Shown here: positions 23,522 through 32,683 of the stretch, one piece after another
Position numbering within the stretch: the stretch's first letter is position 1
Layout of the letters: each line of letters begins with the position of its first letter
Assembly: GCA_902495305.1 (NCBI GenBank)
Contig: CABUWG010000015.1
Location: 1 to 41,008 of the forward strand
DNA from: an uncultured Pseudomonadota bacterium
Lineage (GTDB): Bacteria > Pseudomonadota > Alphaproteobacteria > RF32 > CAG-239
Length of the DNA stretch: 41,008 nucleotides
Direction: 5' to 3'
The notes under the pieces: model-generated
Told to the model about the DNA's origin: nothing
Database searches by the model: none
The model's input: only the letters and a program-made list of their open reading frames with translations
Translations under genes and position numbers: made by a program

Positions 23522-24367
23522 ATGAAACGTCGGAAGAGTTTATTTATTCACTTTAGCAATATCAGGCAGCTGGCCAAAAAATTTGCATTGGTGCTGCTGG
23601 TGTTGTCGGCGTTTATTTTGATGTTGATTAATAAAACAGACACAATTCTGATTGAAAAGACTTCTTCCGTTGCGACGGACATTCTGAGTCCGATGATTGA
23701 CGTTTTTGTGGTTCCGGCCAAAGCTGTTGCCGGAATTTATGATTATTTTAAAGAACTGAAGCAGGTGCGGGAAGACAATAAAAAACTGCGGGAAGAAAAC
23801 CGTTATCTGATGGGAAATCTTGATCGGGCGAAGGCTTTGGAAATTGAAAACAGGCTTTTGGCCAATATGTTGAATTATACGCCGCCGCCGGAAGCAAAAT
23901 TTGTGACGGCACGCGTTATTGCCGAGGAAGGCGATGCTTTTTCGCATTCCCTGATTGCTTATACCGGTCACATCAATAAGGTGAAGAAGGGGCAGGTTGC
24001 CCTGAGCGACAAAGGCGTTGTCGGCCGGATTGACAAGGTTGGCGAGATGTATTCCAAGATTATTCTGATTACGGACATTAACTCGAAAATTCCGGTTATG
24101 GTTGAGCGGACGCGGGTGCGCGGCATTTTGTCCGGCGACAATACGCCTTATCCGAAAATGATTTTTATTCCGCTGGAAGCAGAGCTTTCGGTCGGAGACC
24201 GAATCGTGACTTCCGGCGTGGCCGGCGTTTTTCCGGCAGGCCTGCCAATCGGACGTATCAGCTCAATTGAAAAAAATGACGTAAAAGTAACGACATTCAG
24301 CAATCTTGACCGTTTGGAATATATCAAACTGGTTGATTATAATCTGGATGACGTGTTGATTGATTAA
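23522..24367 (+). CDS. mreC: Rod shape-determining protein MreC
   Basis: MreC is a bitopic protein of the elongasome that activates PBP2/RodA. The 281-residue product has a basic cytoplasmic N-terminus, one membrane helix at about residues 20-37 (FALVLLVLSAFILMLI), a coiled coil near residues 75-120 (VREDNKKLREENRYL), then the beta-barrel domain with DKGVVGRIDKVGEMYSKIILI, ITDINSKIPVMVERT and DRIVTSGVAGVFPAGLPIG. The ATG at 23522 lacks a strong Shine-Dalgarno sequence. It is 93 bases after mreB and 15 bases before mreD. Confidence 0.94.
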   Translation: MKRRKSLFIHFSNIRQLAKKFALVLLVLSAFILMLINKTDTILIEKTSSVATDILSPMIDVFVVPAKAVAGIYDYFKELKQVREDNKKLREENRYLMGNLDRAKALEIENRLLANMLNYTPPPEAKFVTARVIAEEGDAFSHSLIAYTGHINKVKKGQVALSDKGVVGRIDKVGEMYSKIILITDINSKIPVMVERTRVRGILSGDNTPYPKMIFIPLEAELSVGDRIVTSGVAGVFPAGLPIGRISSIEKNDVKVTTFSNLDRLEYIKLVDYNLDDVLID

Positions 24368-24382
24368 GCGGTAAAGAAAAAT

Positions 24383-24901
24383 ATGCTTGATGACTGGAAA
24401 GAAAATTTGGTTTCTTATTTGCAGAGGCTGCTGCCGCTGATTTCTTCGCTGGTCTTGTTGTTTATATCTTACACGCCGCTGGATTTTTTGCCGGTGCACA
24501 ATATTCGTCCGGCCGTCGGCTTTATTTGCGTGTATTACTGGCTGGTTCACCGGCCGGATTTGTTTAATCTGGTTTCGGTTTATTTTTTGGGGCTGGTTGA
24601 TGACGTTATCAGCAATGTCCCTTTCGGCGCCAATATTTTTTCTATGCTGGTTTTATATATTCTGCTCAACAATCTGGTGCGTTTTTTTAACGGAAAGCCC
24701 TTTGTGATTGTCTGGTACGGATTTATTGTCATGGCTTTTGTGGCGTTTTTTACAAAATGGCTGGTCTTGTCAATTTATTATGCGCAGTTTTTGCCGTTTT
24801 CGATTGTTTTTTTCAGCTTTTTGTTTACGGCGGCCGTGTATCCGTTTTTGAGCCTGCTGCTGGCTTTTGTGCAAAATAATATGATTGCGGATGAGGAATA
24901 G
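24383..24901 (+). CDS. mreD: Rod shape-determining protein MreD
   Basis: MreD is a small inner-membrane partner of MreC and PBP2. The 172-residue protein has about five or six hydrophobic helices, with the family-like segments FISYTPLDFLPVHNIRP, YYWLVHRPDLFNL and GLVDDVISNVPFGANIF. Sequence conservation in this family is low; the call rests on hydropathy, the LVDD and PFG motif region, and the position between mreC and mrdA. The mrdA start follows the stop by two bases. Confidence 0.92.
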   Translation: MLDDWKENLVSYLQRLLPLISSLVLLFISYTPLDFLPVHNIRPAVGFICVYYWLVHRPDLFNLVSVYFLGLVDDVISNVPFGANIFSMLVLYILLNNLVRFFNGKPFVIVWYGFIVMAFVAFFTKWLVLSIYYAQFLPFSIVFFSFLFTAAVYPFLSLLLAFVQNNMIADEE

Positions 24902-24903
24902 CC

Positions 24904-26727
24904 ATGAACCGTGATAATGATAAGGGAAAAGTTTTAGTCAAGCGGTCGCTGATATTGGCCTTTATAGAATTTTTGCTGTTTATGGTGATTATTTTCCGTT
25001 TGTATTATCTGCAGGTTTATCAGGCGGACAGATACAAAATGCTGGCGGATGAGAATCGAATCAGTACACGTTTGCTGATTCCGCCACGGGGAATTATTTA
25101 TGACCGCAATCAGGAGCTGTTGGCATCTAACCGGCAGAATTTTCAGGTTTCGATTGTAGCTGAGCAGACGCCGGATATTCAGGAAACGCTTGATGCTTTT
25201 AAGAAAATTATGCCTTTAGCCGAAGCGGAAGAAGAAAAAATCAAAAAAGAAATCAGACGCAAGAGAAGTTTTGTACCGATAAAAATCAAGGATAATCTGA
25301 CTTGGGAAGAAGTTTCAAAAATCCAGCTGAATGCGCCGAGCCTGCCCGGCATTGTGATTGACGAAGGGTTGTCGCGTTATTATCCTTTCGGGGAAAAAAT
25401 GATGCATATTCTGGGATATGTTTCTTCGGTTTCCGAGAATGATGTCAAAGATGATCCGTTGCTGGAGGTTCCGGGGTTTAAAATCGGAAAGGCCGGTATT
25501 GAAAAGCTTTTTGAAAAACGTTTGCGCGGCCGCGGCGGCAACCAAAAGCTGGAAGTTAACGCTTATGGCCGGGTGATGAAAGAGATTGAAAAAAATGACG
25601 GCGTTTTGGGTGAAAAAATAGATTTGAGCCTTGATGCCCGCCTGCAGACAAAGGCCTTTGAGCTTCTGGGAGAAGAGAGCGGGGCGATTGTGCTGATGGA
25701 TGTTCATAACGGTGAGATTCTGGCTTTTGCCTCCACGCCGTCTTATGATCCGAATCTGATGGTTACCGGCATTAGCAACGAAGACTGGAAAGCGCTGGTT
25801 AATAACGAGCGGCATCCGCTGACCAACAAGGTTATTGCCGGACGTTATTCTCCGGGATCGACTTTTAAGATGATTGTGGCGCTGGCCGGTCTGGAATCGG
25901 GAGCGATTAAGCCTGAAACGCGTTTTTTCTGTGCGGGAAAAATGTTTTTGGGCTCTCATCCGTTCCATTGCTGGAAACATTCAGGACACGGTTATTTGGA
26001 TGTGGTTCAGGCGTTGCAGCATTCCTGCGATATTTTCTTTTATGAAACGGCGCAAAAGGTCGGGATTGAGAAAATTGCCGATATGGCACGGCGGCTCGGG
26101 CTGGGAGAAAAAGTGGGCATCGGGCTGGATAATGAAAATGCCGGCCTGATTCCCGATAAGGCGTGGAAGCAGCGAACACGCAAAGAGCCTTGGCATCCCG
26201 GAGAAACCTTGATTTCCGGAATTGGGCAGGGATATATTCTGACAACACCGATCCAGCTGGTGACGATGATGTCACGTCTGGTTAACGGCGGTTATGAAGT
26301 TCGTCCGAGCTTTTTGCGGGTGAGTGAAGAAGAACAGAAAAACATTAAAAAGATTAACTTATCCCAGACTTATCTCGATATTGTCAAAGAGGGGATGTAT
26401 AATGTGGTGAACGTGCCGGGCGGTACGGCTTATATGTCGCGTTTTGATTATAACGGTATGAAAATGGGCGGAAAAACAGGGACCACGCAAGTCCGGCGCA
26501 TTTCTTTGAAAGAACGGCAGACCGGAATTTTGAAAGAAAGCGAATTGCCGTGGCGGCTGCGTAATCATGCCTTGTTTGTCGGTTATGCGCCGCATAATAA
26601 TCCCAAATATGCCGTGGTGGTTTTGGTTGAGCACGGCGGGGGCGGTTCTTCCGTGGCGGCGCCGATGGCCAGCAAACTGTTGCAGGAAACCCTGAAGCTG
26701 GATCCGGCCAAGAAGATTATTGAATAG
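24904..26727 (+). CDS. mrdA: Penicillin-binding protein 2 (elongation transpeptidase)
   Basis: PBP2 cross-links side-wall peptidoglycan with RodA in the elongasome. The 607-residue class B PBP has a membrane anchor at about residues 17-38, the dimerisation-domain start RLLIPPRGIIYDRNQELLAS, and a transpeptidase domain with the active-site SxxK at S319 (SPGSTFKM), the SxD-type motif SCD at residue 374 (QHSCDIFF), and KTG at residue 524 (GGKTGTTQV). The FHCWK motif before SCD is typical of PBP2. It lies between mreD and rodA as in many Proteobacteria. Confidence 0.97.
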   Translation: MNRDNDKGKVLVKRSLILAFIEFLLFMVIIFRLYYLQVYQADRYKMLADENRISTRLLIPPRGIIYDRNQELLASNRQNFQVSIVAEQTPDIQETLDAFKKIMPLAEAEEEKIKKEIRRKRSFVPIKIKDNLTWEEVSKIQLNAPSLPGIVIDEGLSRYYPFGEKMMHILGYVSSVSENDVKDDPLLEVPGFKIGKAGIEKLFEKRLRGRGGNQKLEVNAYGRVMKEIEKNDGVLGEKIDLSLDARLQTKAFELLGEESGAIVLMDVHNGEILAFASTPSYDPNLMVTGISNEDWKALVNNERHPLTNKVIAGRYSPGSTFKMIVALAGLESGAIKPETRFFCAGKMFLGSHPFHCWKHSGHGYLDVVQALQHSCDIFFYETAQKVGIEKIADMARRLGLGEKVGIGLDNENAGLIPDKAWKQRTRKEPWHPGETLISGIGQGYILTTPIQLVTMMSRLVNGGYEVRPSFLRVSEEEQKNIKKINLSQTYLDIVKEGMYNVVNVPGGTAYMSRFDYNGMKMGGKTGTTQVRRISLKERQTGILKESELPWRLRNHALFVGYAPHNNPKYAVVVLVEHGGGGSSVAAPMASKLLQETLKLDPAKKIIE

Positions 26728-26737
26728 GATTTTGCCG

Positions 26738-27880
26738 ATGTACAGATTTTATGAAACCAGTATTAAAAATCAGAGCCTGACACTGAAAGAAAAATTTTTT
26801 AATCTGAGTTTTTCTTATATTCTTTTTATTGTGCTGCTGGTGTCGGTGGGGATTGTCATGCTTTATTCCGCGGCAAACGGCGACTGGAACCAATGGGCGC
26901 TTAAACATTTGCTGCGTTTCAGCGTGGCTTTCGGGCTGATGATTTTTTTGGCGATGATTGACATCAAATATCTGCTGCGTTATGCCTATTTCTTTTATTT
27001 TGTGGTTTTGCTCCTGCTGATTTATGTGGAGATTAAAGGGCATGTCGGTATGGGGGCGCAGCGTTGGATTAATTTGAAATTTTTTAATCTGCAGCCGTCA
27101 GAGTTGATGAAGATTGCATTGGTTTTGGCTTTGGCAAAGTATTTTCATACCACGTCTTTGCAGTCGATTGAAACGATCCGCGGGATTATTCCGCCGCTTT
27201 TGCTGGTTTTGTTTCCGGCTTTTCTGGTTTTGACGCAGCCGGATTTGGGAACGGCAATGATGCTTTTGATGACGGCCGGTGCGATGTTTTTTGTGGTCGG
27301 CGTGCAATTATGGAAGTTTGGCGCCGTGTTGCTGGGGGCGATTGTTATGGCGCCGGTGGCCTGGCATTTTTTGCGCGAATATCAACAAAACCGCGTGTTG
27401 ACTTTTCTTGATCCAGAACGGGATCCGCTGGGGGCCGGATATCATATTATCCAGTCAAAAATTGCGCTGGGGTCAGGCGGCGTGTTTGGTAAAGGCTTTT
27501 TGAAAGGGACGCAGAGCCATTTGAACTTTTTGCCGGAAAAGCATACGGACTTTATTTTTACAATGTTGTCGGAAGAGTTTGGCATGGTCGGCGCCGTGTT
27601 TGTGATTTTGCTGAATATGCTGATTATTGCCTATAGTTTTGCATTTGCTTTGCGCAGCACGAGTTATTTCGGGAAGCTGCTGGCGATTGGTCTGGCAACA
27701 AACTTCTTTTTATATGTCTGCATTAATACGGCGATGGTTTTGGGGCTTTTGCCGGTGGTCGGAATTCCGCTGCCGCTGATTTCTTACGGCGGAACGGTGA
27801 TTTTGTCGGTGATGGCTTCTTTCGGGATTATCCTGTGTGTACATATTAACCGAAACGTCAATCTTGGAAAATCGGATTAA
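26738..27880 (+). CDS. rodA: Elongation SEDS peptidoglycan glycosyltransferase RodA
   Basis: RodA polymerises lipid II for the side wall with PBP2. The 380-residue polytopic protein has GAQRWINLKFFNLQPSELMK, LTQPDLGTAMMLL with the catalytic aspartate, GSGGVFGKGFLKGTQSHLNFLPE, HTDFIFTMLSEEFG and LPLISYGGTVIL. The GTQSHLNFLPE segment and position after mrdA separate it from FtsW. I start at the ATG at 26738 with AGGA 8 bases upstream; an in-frame TTG at 26720 lies within mrdA. It ends the mre cluster. Confidence 0.96.
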   Translation: MYRFYETSIKNQSLTLKEKFFNLSFSYILFIVLLVSVGIVMLYSAANGDWNQWALKHLLRFSVAFGLMIFLAMIDIKYLLRYAYFFYFVVLLLLIYVEIKGHVGMGAQRWINLKFFNLQPSELMKIALVLALAKYFHTTSLQSIETIRGIIPPLLLVLFPAFLVLTQPDLGTAMMLLMTAGAMFFVVGVQLWKFGAVLLGAIVMAPVAWHFLREYQQNRVLTFLDPERDPLGAGYHIIQSKIALGSGGVFGKGFLKGTQSHLNFLPEKHTDFIFTMLSEEFGMVGAVFVILLNMLIIAYSFAFALRSTSYFGKLLAIGLATNFFLYVCINTAMVLGLLPVVGIPLPLISYGGTVILSVMASFGIILCVHINRNVNLGKSD

Positions 27881-27917
27881 TTAAAACGGCAGGTTTGGGG
27901 GAGAAGTAAAATAGTAT

Positions 27918-27945
27918 TTGCCATGAGGAATTTATGTTTTATAAT
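27918..27945 (+). promoter_or_regulatory. Sigma70-type promoter of the small lipoprotein
   Basis: TTGCCA (27918-27923) and a perfect TATAAT (27940-27945) are separated by 16 bases. The predicted start near 27952 gives a leader of about 28 bases before the ATG. Confidence 0.7.
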
Positions 27946-27979
27946 CGGGGCGATTTTAATTTAATAAAATAAGGTGACT

Positions 27980-28171
27980 ATGAAAAAATTTATTACTTTG
28001 GCAGTGGTTGCTCTTTTGAGTGCCTGCACAAATGCCGGTCCGTTTGTGACCAGTGTTTCTTCTGACGGAAATAACGGTTTGATTATCGAGAAGTGTCAGC
28101 TCCATATGAATGCTTTTATGGGAACGGTTTCAAACGAGAATTGTACCAATACCCAGATAAGGCTTCACTAA
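27980..28171 (+). CDS. Small hypothetical lipoprotein
   Basis: The 63-residue precursor has a lipoprotein signal peptide, MKKFITLAVVALLSAC, with lipobox LSAC at residue 16. The mature part would be only about 48 residues (N-terminal CTNAGPFVTSVSSDGNN) with two further cysteines that could form one disulfide. It is a likely substrate of Lgt. The ATG at 27980 is preceded by AAGGTG. I do not recognise a family. It has its own strong promoter and a structured terminator, so it is an independent unit between rodA and topA. Confidence 0.75.
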   Translation: MKKFITLAVVALLSACTNAGPFVTSVSSDGNNGLIIEKCQLHMNAFMGTVSNENCTNTQIRLH

Positions 28172-28191
28172 CGTCTTACGGATAGAAAAGT

Positions 28192-28251
28192 CCCCGCTGT
28201 GTATGAACAGTTTCCTGTAAACTGGTTGTTCAAAAATAAGCGGGGTTTTTT
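28192..28251. terminator. Structured terminator between the lipoprotein gene and topA
   Basis: CCCCGCT (28192-28198) pairs with AGCGGGG (28239-28245), followed by a T6 run. Inside, TGAACA/TGTTCA and AGTTT/AAACT pair to lengthen the hairpin. It ends the lipoprotein transcript, and the A run on its left may let it act on topA too. Confidence 0.85.
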
Positions 28252-28282
28252 ATGTCTTAAATCAGAATTTTCCGATAAATGT

Positions 28283-30736
28283 TTATTTTTTGGCATTAAT
28301 GACCTGAAGGGCTTCTTCCAAAGTCGGTTCTTTGTCTTTGAGGGCTTTGGGCAGGGCATAATTGTTTTTGCCCCATTTCAGATAAGGCCCGTAGCGGCCG
28401 ACATTCAACGTAATATCCGCTTTGTCCTTCGGATGCTGGCCAATGACTTTTCCGACCGGACGCTCGGCAACGTTTTTCAAAATCTCTTCGGCGCGTTCCA
28501 AGGTAATGTTAAAAATATTGTCATTGCCGGTCAGGGATTTTGATTTGCCGCCCTGTTTGATGTATTGCCCGAATTTTCCGATGTTTACCTCAATGCCGTT
28601 TCCAAGTTGTTTCGGCAGGCTCAGCAGGGTTGAGGCTTGTTCGTATGTGACTTCTTCCGGATTCAGGTTTTTCGGCAAAGCCGAACGTTTGGGTTTTTCC
28701 GTGGTTGCGGTTGCGTCTTCGCCCAGTTGCAGATAAAAACCGTAAGGCCCTTTTTTGAGATAAATCTTCATACCGTTTAATTCACCCAGAACTTTATCCT
28801 CGCCGGATTTGGGCTTGGGCGAATCGGAGGCTTCTTCATCAGTTGTATCGACCAGCGGTTTGGTATATTTGCATTCCGGATAATTGGAGCAACCGATAAA
28901 GGCACCGAATTTTCCGAGCTTGATGCTTAAACGGCCGGTACCGCATTCCGGACATACTCGGGGGTCCGAGCCGTCTTCGCGGGGCGGAAACAGGTGGAAA
29001 GACAAGGCTTCGTCAATGCGGTTAATGACTTCGGTAATCTGCAGCGGCTGTACCGATTCAACCGTTTTGATGAATTTTGCCCAAAAGCCGCCGAGCAGCT
29101 TTTTCCATTCCATCTCGCCGGCGGAGATATCGTCAAGATATTCTTCCAGCTGGGCGGTGAAATCATATTCCACATATTTTTTGAAAAAGTTTTCCAGAAA
29201 TACGGTCACAATGCGGCCGCGGTCTTCGGGAATAAAGCGCAGTTTTTCTACACGAACGTATTTGCGTTCCTGCAAAACTGAAATAATCGTGGCATAAGTC
29301 GACGGGCGTCCGATGCCGAGTTCTTCCAGTTTTTTAACCAGACTGGCTTCGGTAAAGCGAGGCGGCGGCGTGGTAAAGTGCTGGGCGGTCGTGATTTCGC
29401 CTTTGTTGACGTTTTCGCCTTCTTCCACGTTCGGCAGAATCCGGTTCTCATCATCTTCATCACTGTCGTCTTTGCTTTCCTGATAAAGTTTTAAGAAGCC
29501 GTCAAAATTGATGACTTGTCCGTTGGCGCGCAGGATGATTTGTTTGTCTGCCGAAATTGAATCAACGGTGACTTTGTCAAGAACGGCCGGATTCATCTGG
29601 CAGGCGACGGTACGTTTCCAAATCAGCTCATAAAGCTTATGGGCGTCGGCGTCCAGTTTTGTTTCCATTTTTTTCGGCGTGTTCATGACGTCGGACGGGC
29701 GGATGGCCTCGTGCGCTTCCTGAGCGTTTTTGGATTTTGTCTTGTATTCTTTGGCTGTTTTCGGCAGGTAGGCTTCGCCAAAATATTTTAGAATCGCGTC
29801 ACGGCAGGCGGTTACGGCTTCCTGCGACAGATTGACCGCGTCGGTACGCATATAAGTGATTAAACCGGCTTCATAAAGCTTTTGGGCAATCTGCATGGTC
29901 TTTTTGGCAGAATAACGCAGTTTGCGGGCGGCTTCCTGTTGCAAAGTCGAGGTTGTGAACGGCGGTGCCGGATAGCGGTTGGCCTTTTTGCGCTCAACAC
30001 TGGCAATGCTGAATTCCTGTGCTTCGATTTTGGCTTTGGCGGCAAGAGCTTTTTCTTCGGTATTGATATCAAATTTTTCCAGCTTTTTGCCGTCCAGCGT
30101 CATCAGGTGGGATTTAATGAGCGCCTGAGTTTTAGTGATCAAATCAACATCGACCGTCCAGTATTCTTCCGGTTTGAATTTTTCAATTTCGGTTTCGCGT
30201 TCACAAATCAGACGCAGTGCGACGGACTGGACACGGCCGGCGGATTTTGAGCCCGGAAGCTTGCGCCATAAAACCGGCGATAATGTAAAGCCGACAAGAT
30301 AATCCAGAGCGCGGCGGGCCATGTAGGCAGAAACGAGATTGTCATCAATCGTACGCGGGTTTTGAATGGCTTCTGTTACCGCACGTTTGGTGATTTCATG
30401 AAAGACAACGCGCTCGATTTTTTTGTCTTTGATTTTCTTTTTGGCTTTTAATTCTTCCAAAATATGCCAGGCAATGGCTTCTCCTTCTCTATCCGGGTCG
30501 GAGGCGAGGACAATCGTGTCTGCTTCTTTGACGGCATCAATAATGTCTTTGAGGCGCTTTTGGCCGCCGGGGCTGAGTTCCCAGCTCATTGCAAAGTCTT
30601 CGTCCGGTTTGACGGAACCGTCTTTGCTCGGCAAGTCGCGAATATGGCCGAAGCTGGCAAGGACTTTATAATCGCTGCCGAGGTATTTGTTAATGGTTTT
30701 GGCTTTGGCCGGAGACTCTACAATAACTAACTTCAT
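28283..30736 (-). CDS. topA: DNA topoisomerase I
   Basis: TopA relaxes negative supercoils by single-strand passage. The 817-residue type IA enzyme opens with the Toprim domain (MKLVIVESPAKAKTI; DPDREGEAIAWH), then the central domains with SAGRVQSVALRLI and the active-site tyrosine at residue 295 (GLITYMRTDAVNLS). One zinc-finger-like motif CPECGTGRLSIKLGKFGAFIG with CSNYPEC follows, then repeated Topo_C domains (GKFGQYIKQGG, VGRYGPYLKWG). Start and length are typical for Alphaproteobacteria. It is the last gene of plsY-dprA-topA, with 13 bases between dprA and topA. Confidence 0.97.
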   Translation of the reverse strand: MKLVIVESPAKAKTINKYLGSDYKVLASFGHIRDLPSKDGSVKPDEDFAMSWELSPGGQKRLKDIIDAVKEADTIVLASDPDREGEAIAWHILEELKAKKKIKDKKIERVVFHEITKRAVTEAIQNPRTIDDNLVSAYMARRALDYLVGFTLSPVLWRKLPGSKSAGRVQSVALRLICERETEIEKFKPEEYWTVDVDLITKTQALIKSHLMTLDGKKLEKFDINTEEKALAAKAKIEAQEFSIASVERKKANRYPAPPFTTSTLQQEAARKLRYSAKKTMQIAQKLYEAGLITYMRTDAVNLSQEAVTACRDAILKYFGEAYLPKTAKEYKTKSKNAQEAHEAIRPSDVMNTPKKMETKLDADAHKLYELIWKRTVACQMNPAVLDKVTVDSISADKQIILRANGQVINFDGFLKLYQESKDDSDEDDENRILPNVEEGENVNKGEITTAQHFTTPPPRFTEASLVKKLEELGIGRPSTYATIISVLQERKYVRVEKLRFIPEDRGRIVTVFLENFFKKYVEYDFTAQLEEYLDDISAGEMEWKKLLGGFWAKFIKTVESVQPLQITEVINRIDEALSFHLFPPREDGSDPRVCPECGTGRLSIKLGKFGAFIGCSNYPECKYTKPLVDTTDEEASDSPKPKSGEDKVLGELNGMKIYLKKGPYGFYLQLGEDATATTEKPKRSALPKNLNPEEVTYEQASTLLSLPKQLGNGIEVNIGKFGQYIKQGGKSKSLTGNDNIFNITLERAEEILKNVAERPVGKVIGQHPKDKADITLNVGRYGPYLKWGKNNYALPKALKDKEPTLEEALQVINAKK

Positions 30737-30749
30737 TTCTTTTCCATAT

Positions 30750-31853
30750 TTATTTTATTAAAGCAACTTTGTTGCCGGGTTGTCTTTCGATTTTGCCGCT
30801 TAATTCCAGTTCCAGAAGCGCGGAAGAAAGTTCGGAAACGCTCATGCCGGTAACGCGAATCAACTCGTCGACATAGACGCCGTCGTAACTGATGTAATCC
30901 GTCAGGCAGAAGTTGTCCGTGAGATCTTCTTCGGTTTCTTCTTCCGGAATATCGGCATTTTTTTGCAACTTGTCAATATATTCCGTCAGCTGAACGCTGT
31001 GGGTTTGGGATAAGGTTTCTAAAATATCGTCGGCGGATTCAACCAGAACGGCACCGTCTTTGATCAATTTGTTGGGGCCGAGAGAGCGAAAATCCTGCGG
31101 TGAGCCGGGGACGGCAAAAATATCGCGTCCTTGTTCCAATGCCAGTCGTGCCGTGATTAAAGAGCCTGAGTTTAACGAGGCTTCAACGACCAAGGTGCCG
31201 CAAGACAGTCCGGCGACAATCCGGTTGCGGCGCGGAAAGTTGGCCGGCTGGGGCAGCGTTCCGAGCGGAAATTCCGAGATGACGGCGCCTTGTTCGGCAA
31301 TTTGGCGGTAAAGAGATGTATTTTCTTTCGGGTAAGGCACATCGACTCCGGTTCCGAGAACGGCGACCGTCGGGCCTTGTTGGTTACAGGCGTACATGGC
31401 GCCCTTGTGTGCGGCCGAATCGATACCGCGTGCCATGCCGGAAATGACCAGAATTTTGTTGTTGGTCAGGTCGTGGGCGATTTTTGATGCGGTTTTGCGG
31501 CCGCTGACGGTTGCGTTTCTGGCGCCGACGATTGATATGCTCAGCGGCAGGTTCAACAATCCGGCGTTACCGAGGACATAAAAAAGCGGCGGTTTGTCAT
31601 TTAGCTGTTTTAAGAGCGCAGGATATTCTTTGTCGCGATAAGTAATGATTTTGACGCCAAGGTTTCGGGCTCTTTCAAATTCAGCCTCGGCATCCGTTTT
31701 GGAACAAGGTTGTATTTTTAATGCGGACGGCAAAGCCTCTAACGCCGCCGGAATACTGCCGTATTCTTTGACGAGTTTGTAAAAGGTGACCGGACCGACG
31801 TTTTCGGAGTTGATTAAGCGCAGGCAGTCTATGATTTCCGTATCTGAGGCCAT
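30750..31853 (-). CDS. dprA: DNA-processing protein DprA
   Basis: DprA binds incoming single-stranded DNA and loads RecA during natural transformation, but is also kept in species not known to be competent. The 367-residue protein has an N-terminal helix-hairpin region, the Rossmann-like core with SIVGARNATVSGRKTA, VISGMARGIDSAAHKGAM, VAVLGTGVDVPYP and ANFPRRNRIVAGLSCGTLVVEA, and a C-terminal winged-helix domain (YDGVYVDELIRVTGMSVSEL). The ATG directly adjoins the plsY stop. Confidence 0.96.
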   Translation of the reverse strand: MASDTEIIDCLRLINSENVGPVTFYKLVKEYGSIPAALEALPSALKIQPCSKTDAEAEFERARNLGVKIITYRDKEYPALLKQLNDKPPLFYVLGNAGLLNLPLSISIVGARNATVSGRKTASKIAHDLTNNKILVISGMARGIDSAAHKGAMYACNQQGPTVAVLGTGVDVPYPKENTSLYRQIAEQGAVISEFPLGTLPQPANFPRRNRIVAGLSCGTLVVEASLNSGSLITARLALEQGRDIFAVPGSPQDFRSLGPNKLIKDGAVLVESADDILETLSQTHSVQLTEYIDKLQKNADIPEEETEEDLTDNFCLTDYISYDGVYVDELIRVTGMSVSELSSALLELELSGKIERQPGNKVALIK

Positions 31854-32489
31854 TTATTTCTTTTTGAAGCTGATTTTGCTTTCTTGTCCTTTTATCAAGC
31901 GGGCAATGTTGGCGTGGTGTCTGACCAGTACCAGCAAAGCGATTGCCGTATAAAACATTGCATAAACCGGAGAGGTGTAAAAATAGGCATACAGCGGCAG
32001 GGCGGCCGCAGCCAGAATTGCCGACAAAGAAGAATAGCGGGTGATGACGGCGCAGATAATCCATGTCAGAAAAGCGCAACCGGCAACAACCGGAGACAAT
32101 GCCAAAATAAAACCGAAAGCCGAGGCGACGCCTTTGCCGCCTTTGAACTTGAGCCAGACCGGAAAGTTATGTCCCAAAACGCCGCAGGTGCCGGCGATTA
32201 AAGCGGCGACTGTGTTGACGGAAGTCAGGTAGCCGCAAAACATCATGGCCTCGTTGGTTACCAGATGTTTGGCAATCAGGGCGGCGATACCGGCTTTGAA
32301 CGCGTCGAGCAAAACGGTCAGCAGAGCCAGATCTTTGCGGCCGGTACGCAGGACATTGGTTGCGCCGATGTTGCCGGAACCGATTTTGCGGATGTCACCC
32401 AAGCCGGCCAGACGGGTCAAAACCAGTCCGAAAGGCACGGAGCCGAGCAGATAACCGCCGAGCGCCGATAAAATGAAAGCTGTTGTCAT
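31854..32489 (-). CDS. plsY: Glycerol-3-phosphate acyltransferase PlsY
   Basis: PlsY acylates glycerol-3-phosphate from acyl-phosphate, the first step of phospholipid synthesis, in the inner membrane. The 211-residue polytopic protein has GYLLGSVPFGLVLTRL, the signature SGNIGATNVLRTGRKD, the WLKFKGGKGVASAFG loop and a basic C-terminus. It is first in the plsY-dprA-topA unit and divergent from pyrH across a 194-base AT-rich spacer in which no convincing promoter could be fixed. Confidence 0.96.
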   Translation of the reverse strand: MTTAFILSALGGYLLGSVPFGLVLTRLAGLGDIRKIGSGNIGATNVLRTGRKDLALLTVLLDAFKAGIAALIAKHLVTNEAMMFCGYLTSVNTVAALIAGTCGVLGHNFPVWLKFKGGKGVASAFGFILALSPVVAGCAFLTWIICAVITRYSSLSAILAAAALPLYAYFYTSPVYAMFYTAIALLVLVRHHANIARLIKGQESKISFKKK

Positions 32490-32683
32490 AGAAGTATTCC
32501 CTTGTCCGAAAATTTAAATTTGTTATCAACTTAAAACGAACCGGCGGATTTTTCAATATTATTTTTTGCGGTGAAGATAACTTGCGTCTGAGCGAAAATT
32601 TATCTTATAAAAGTGAAGAAATATGATGACAAATCGATTAAAGACGTTAATATGTAGGAAAATATATTTGTTCAAGGATGCGC

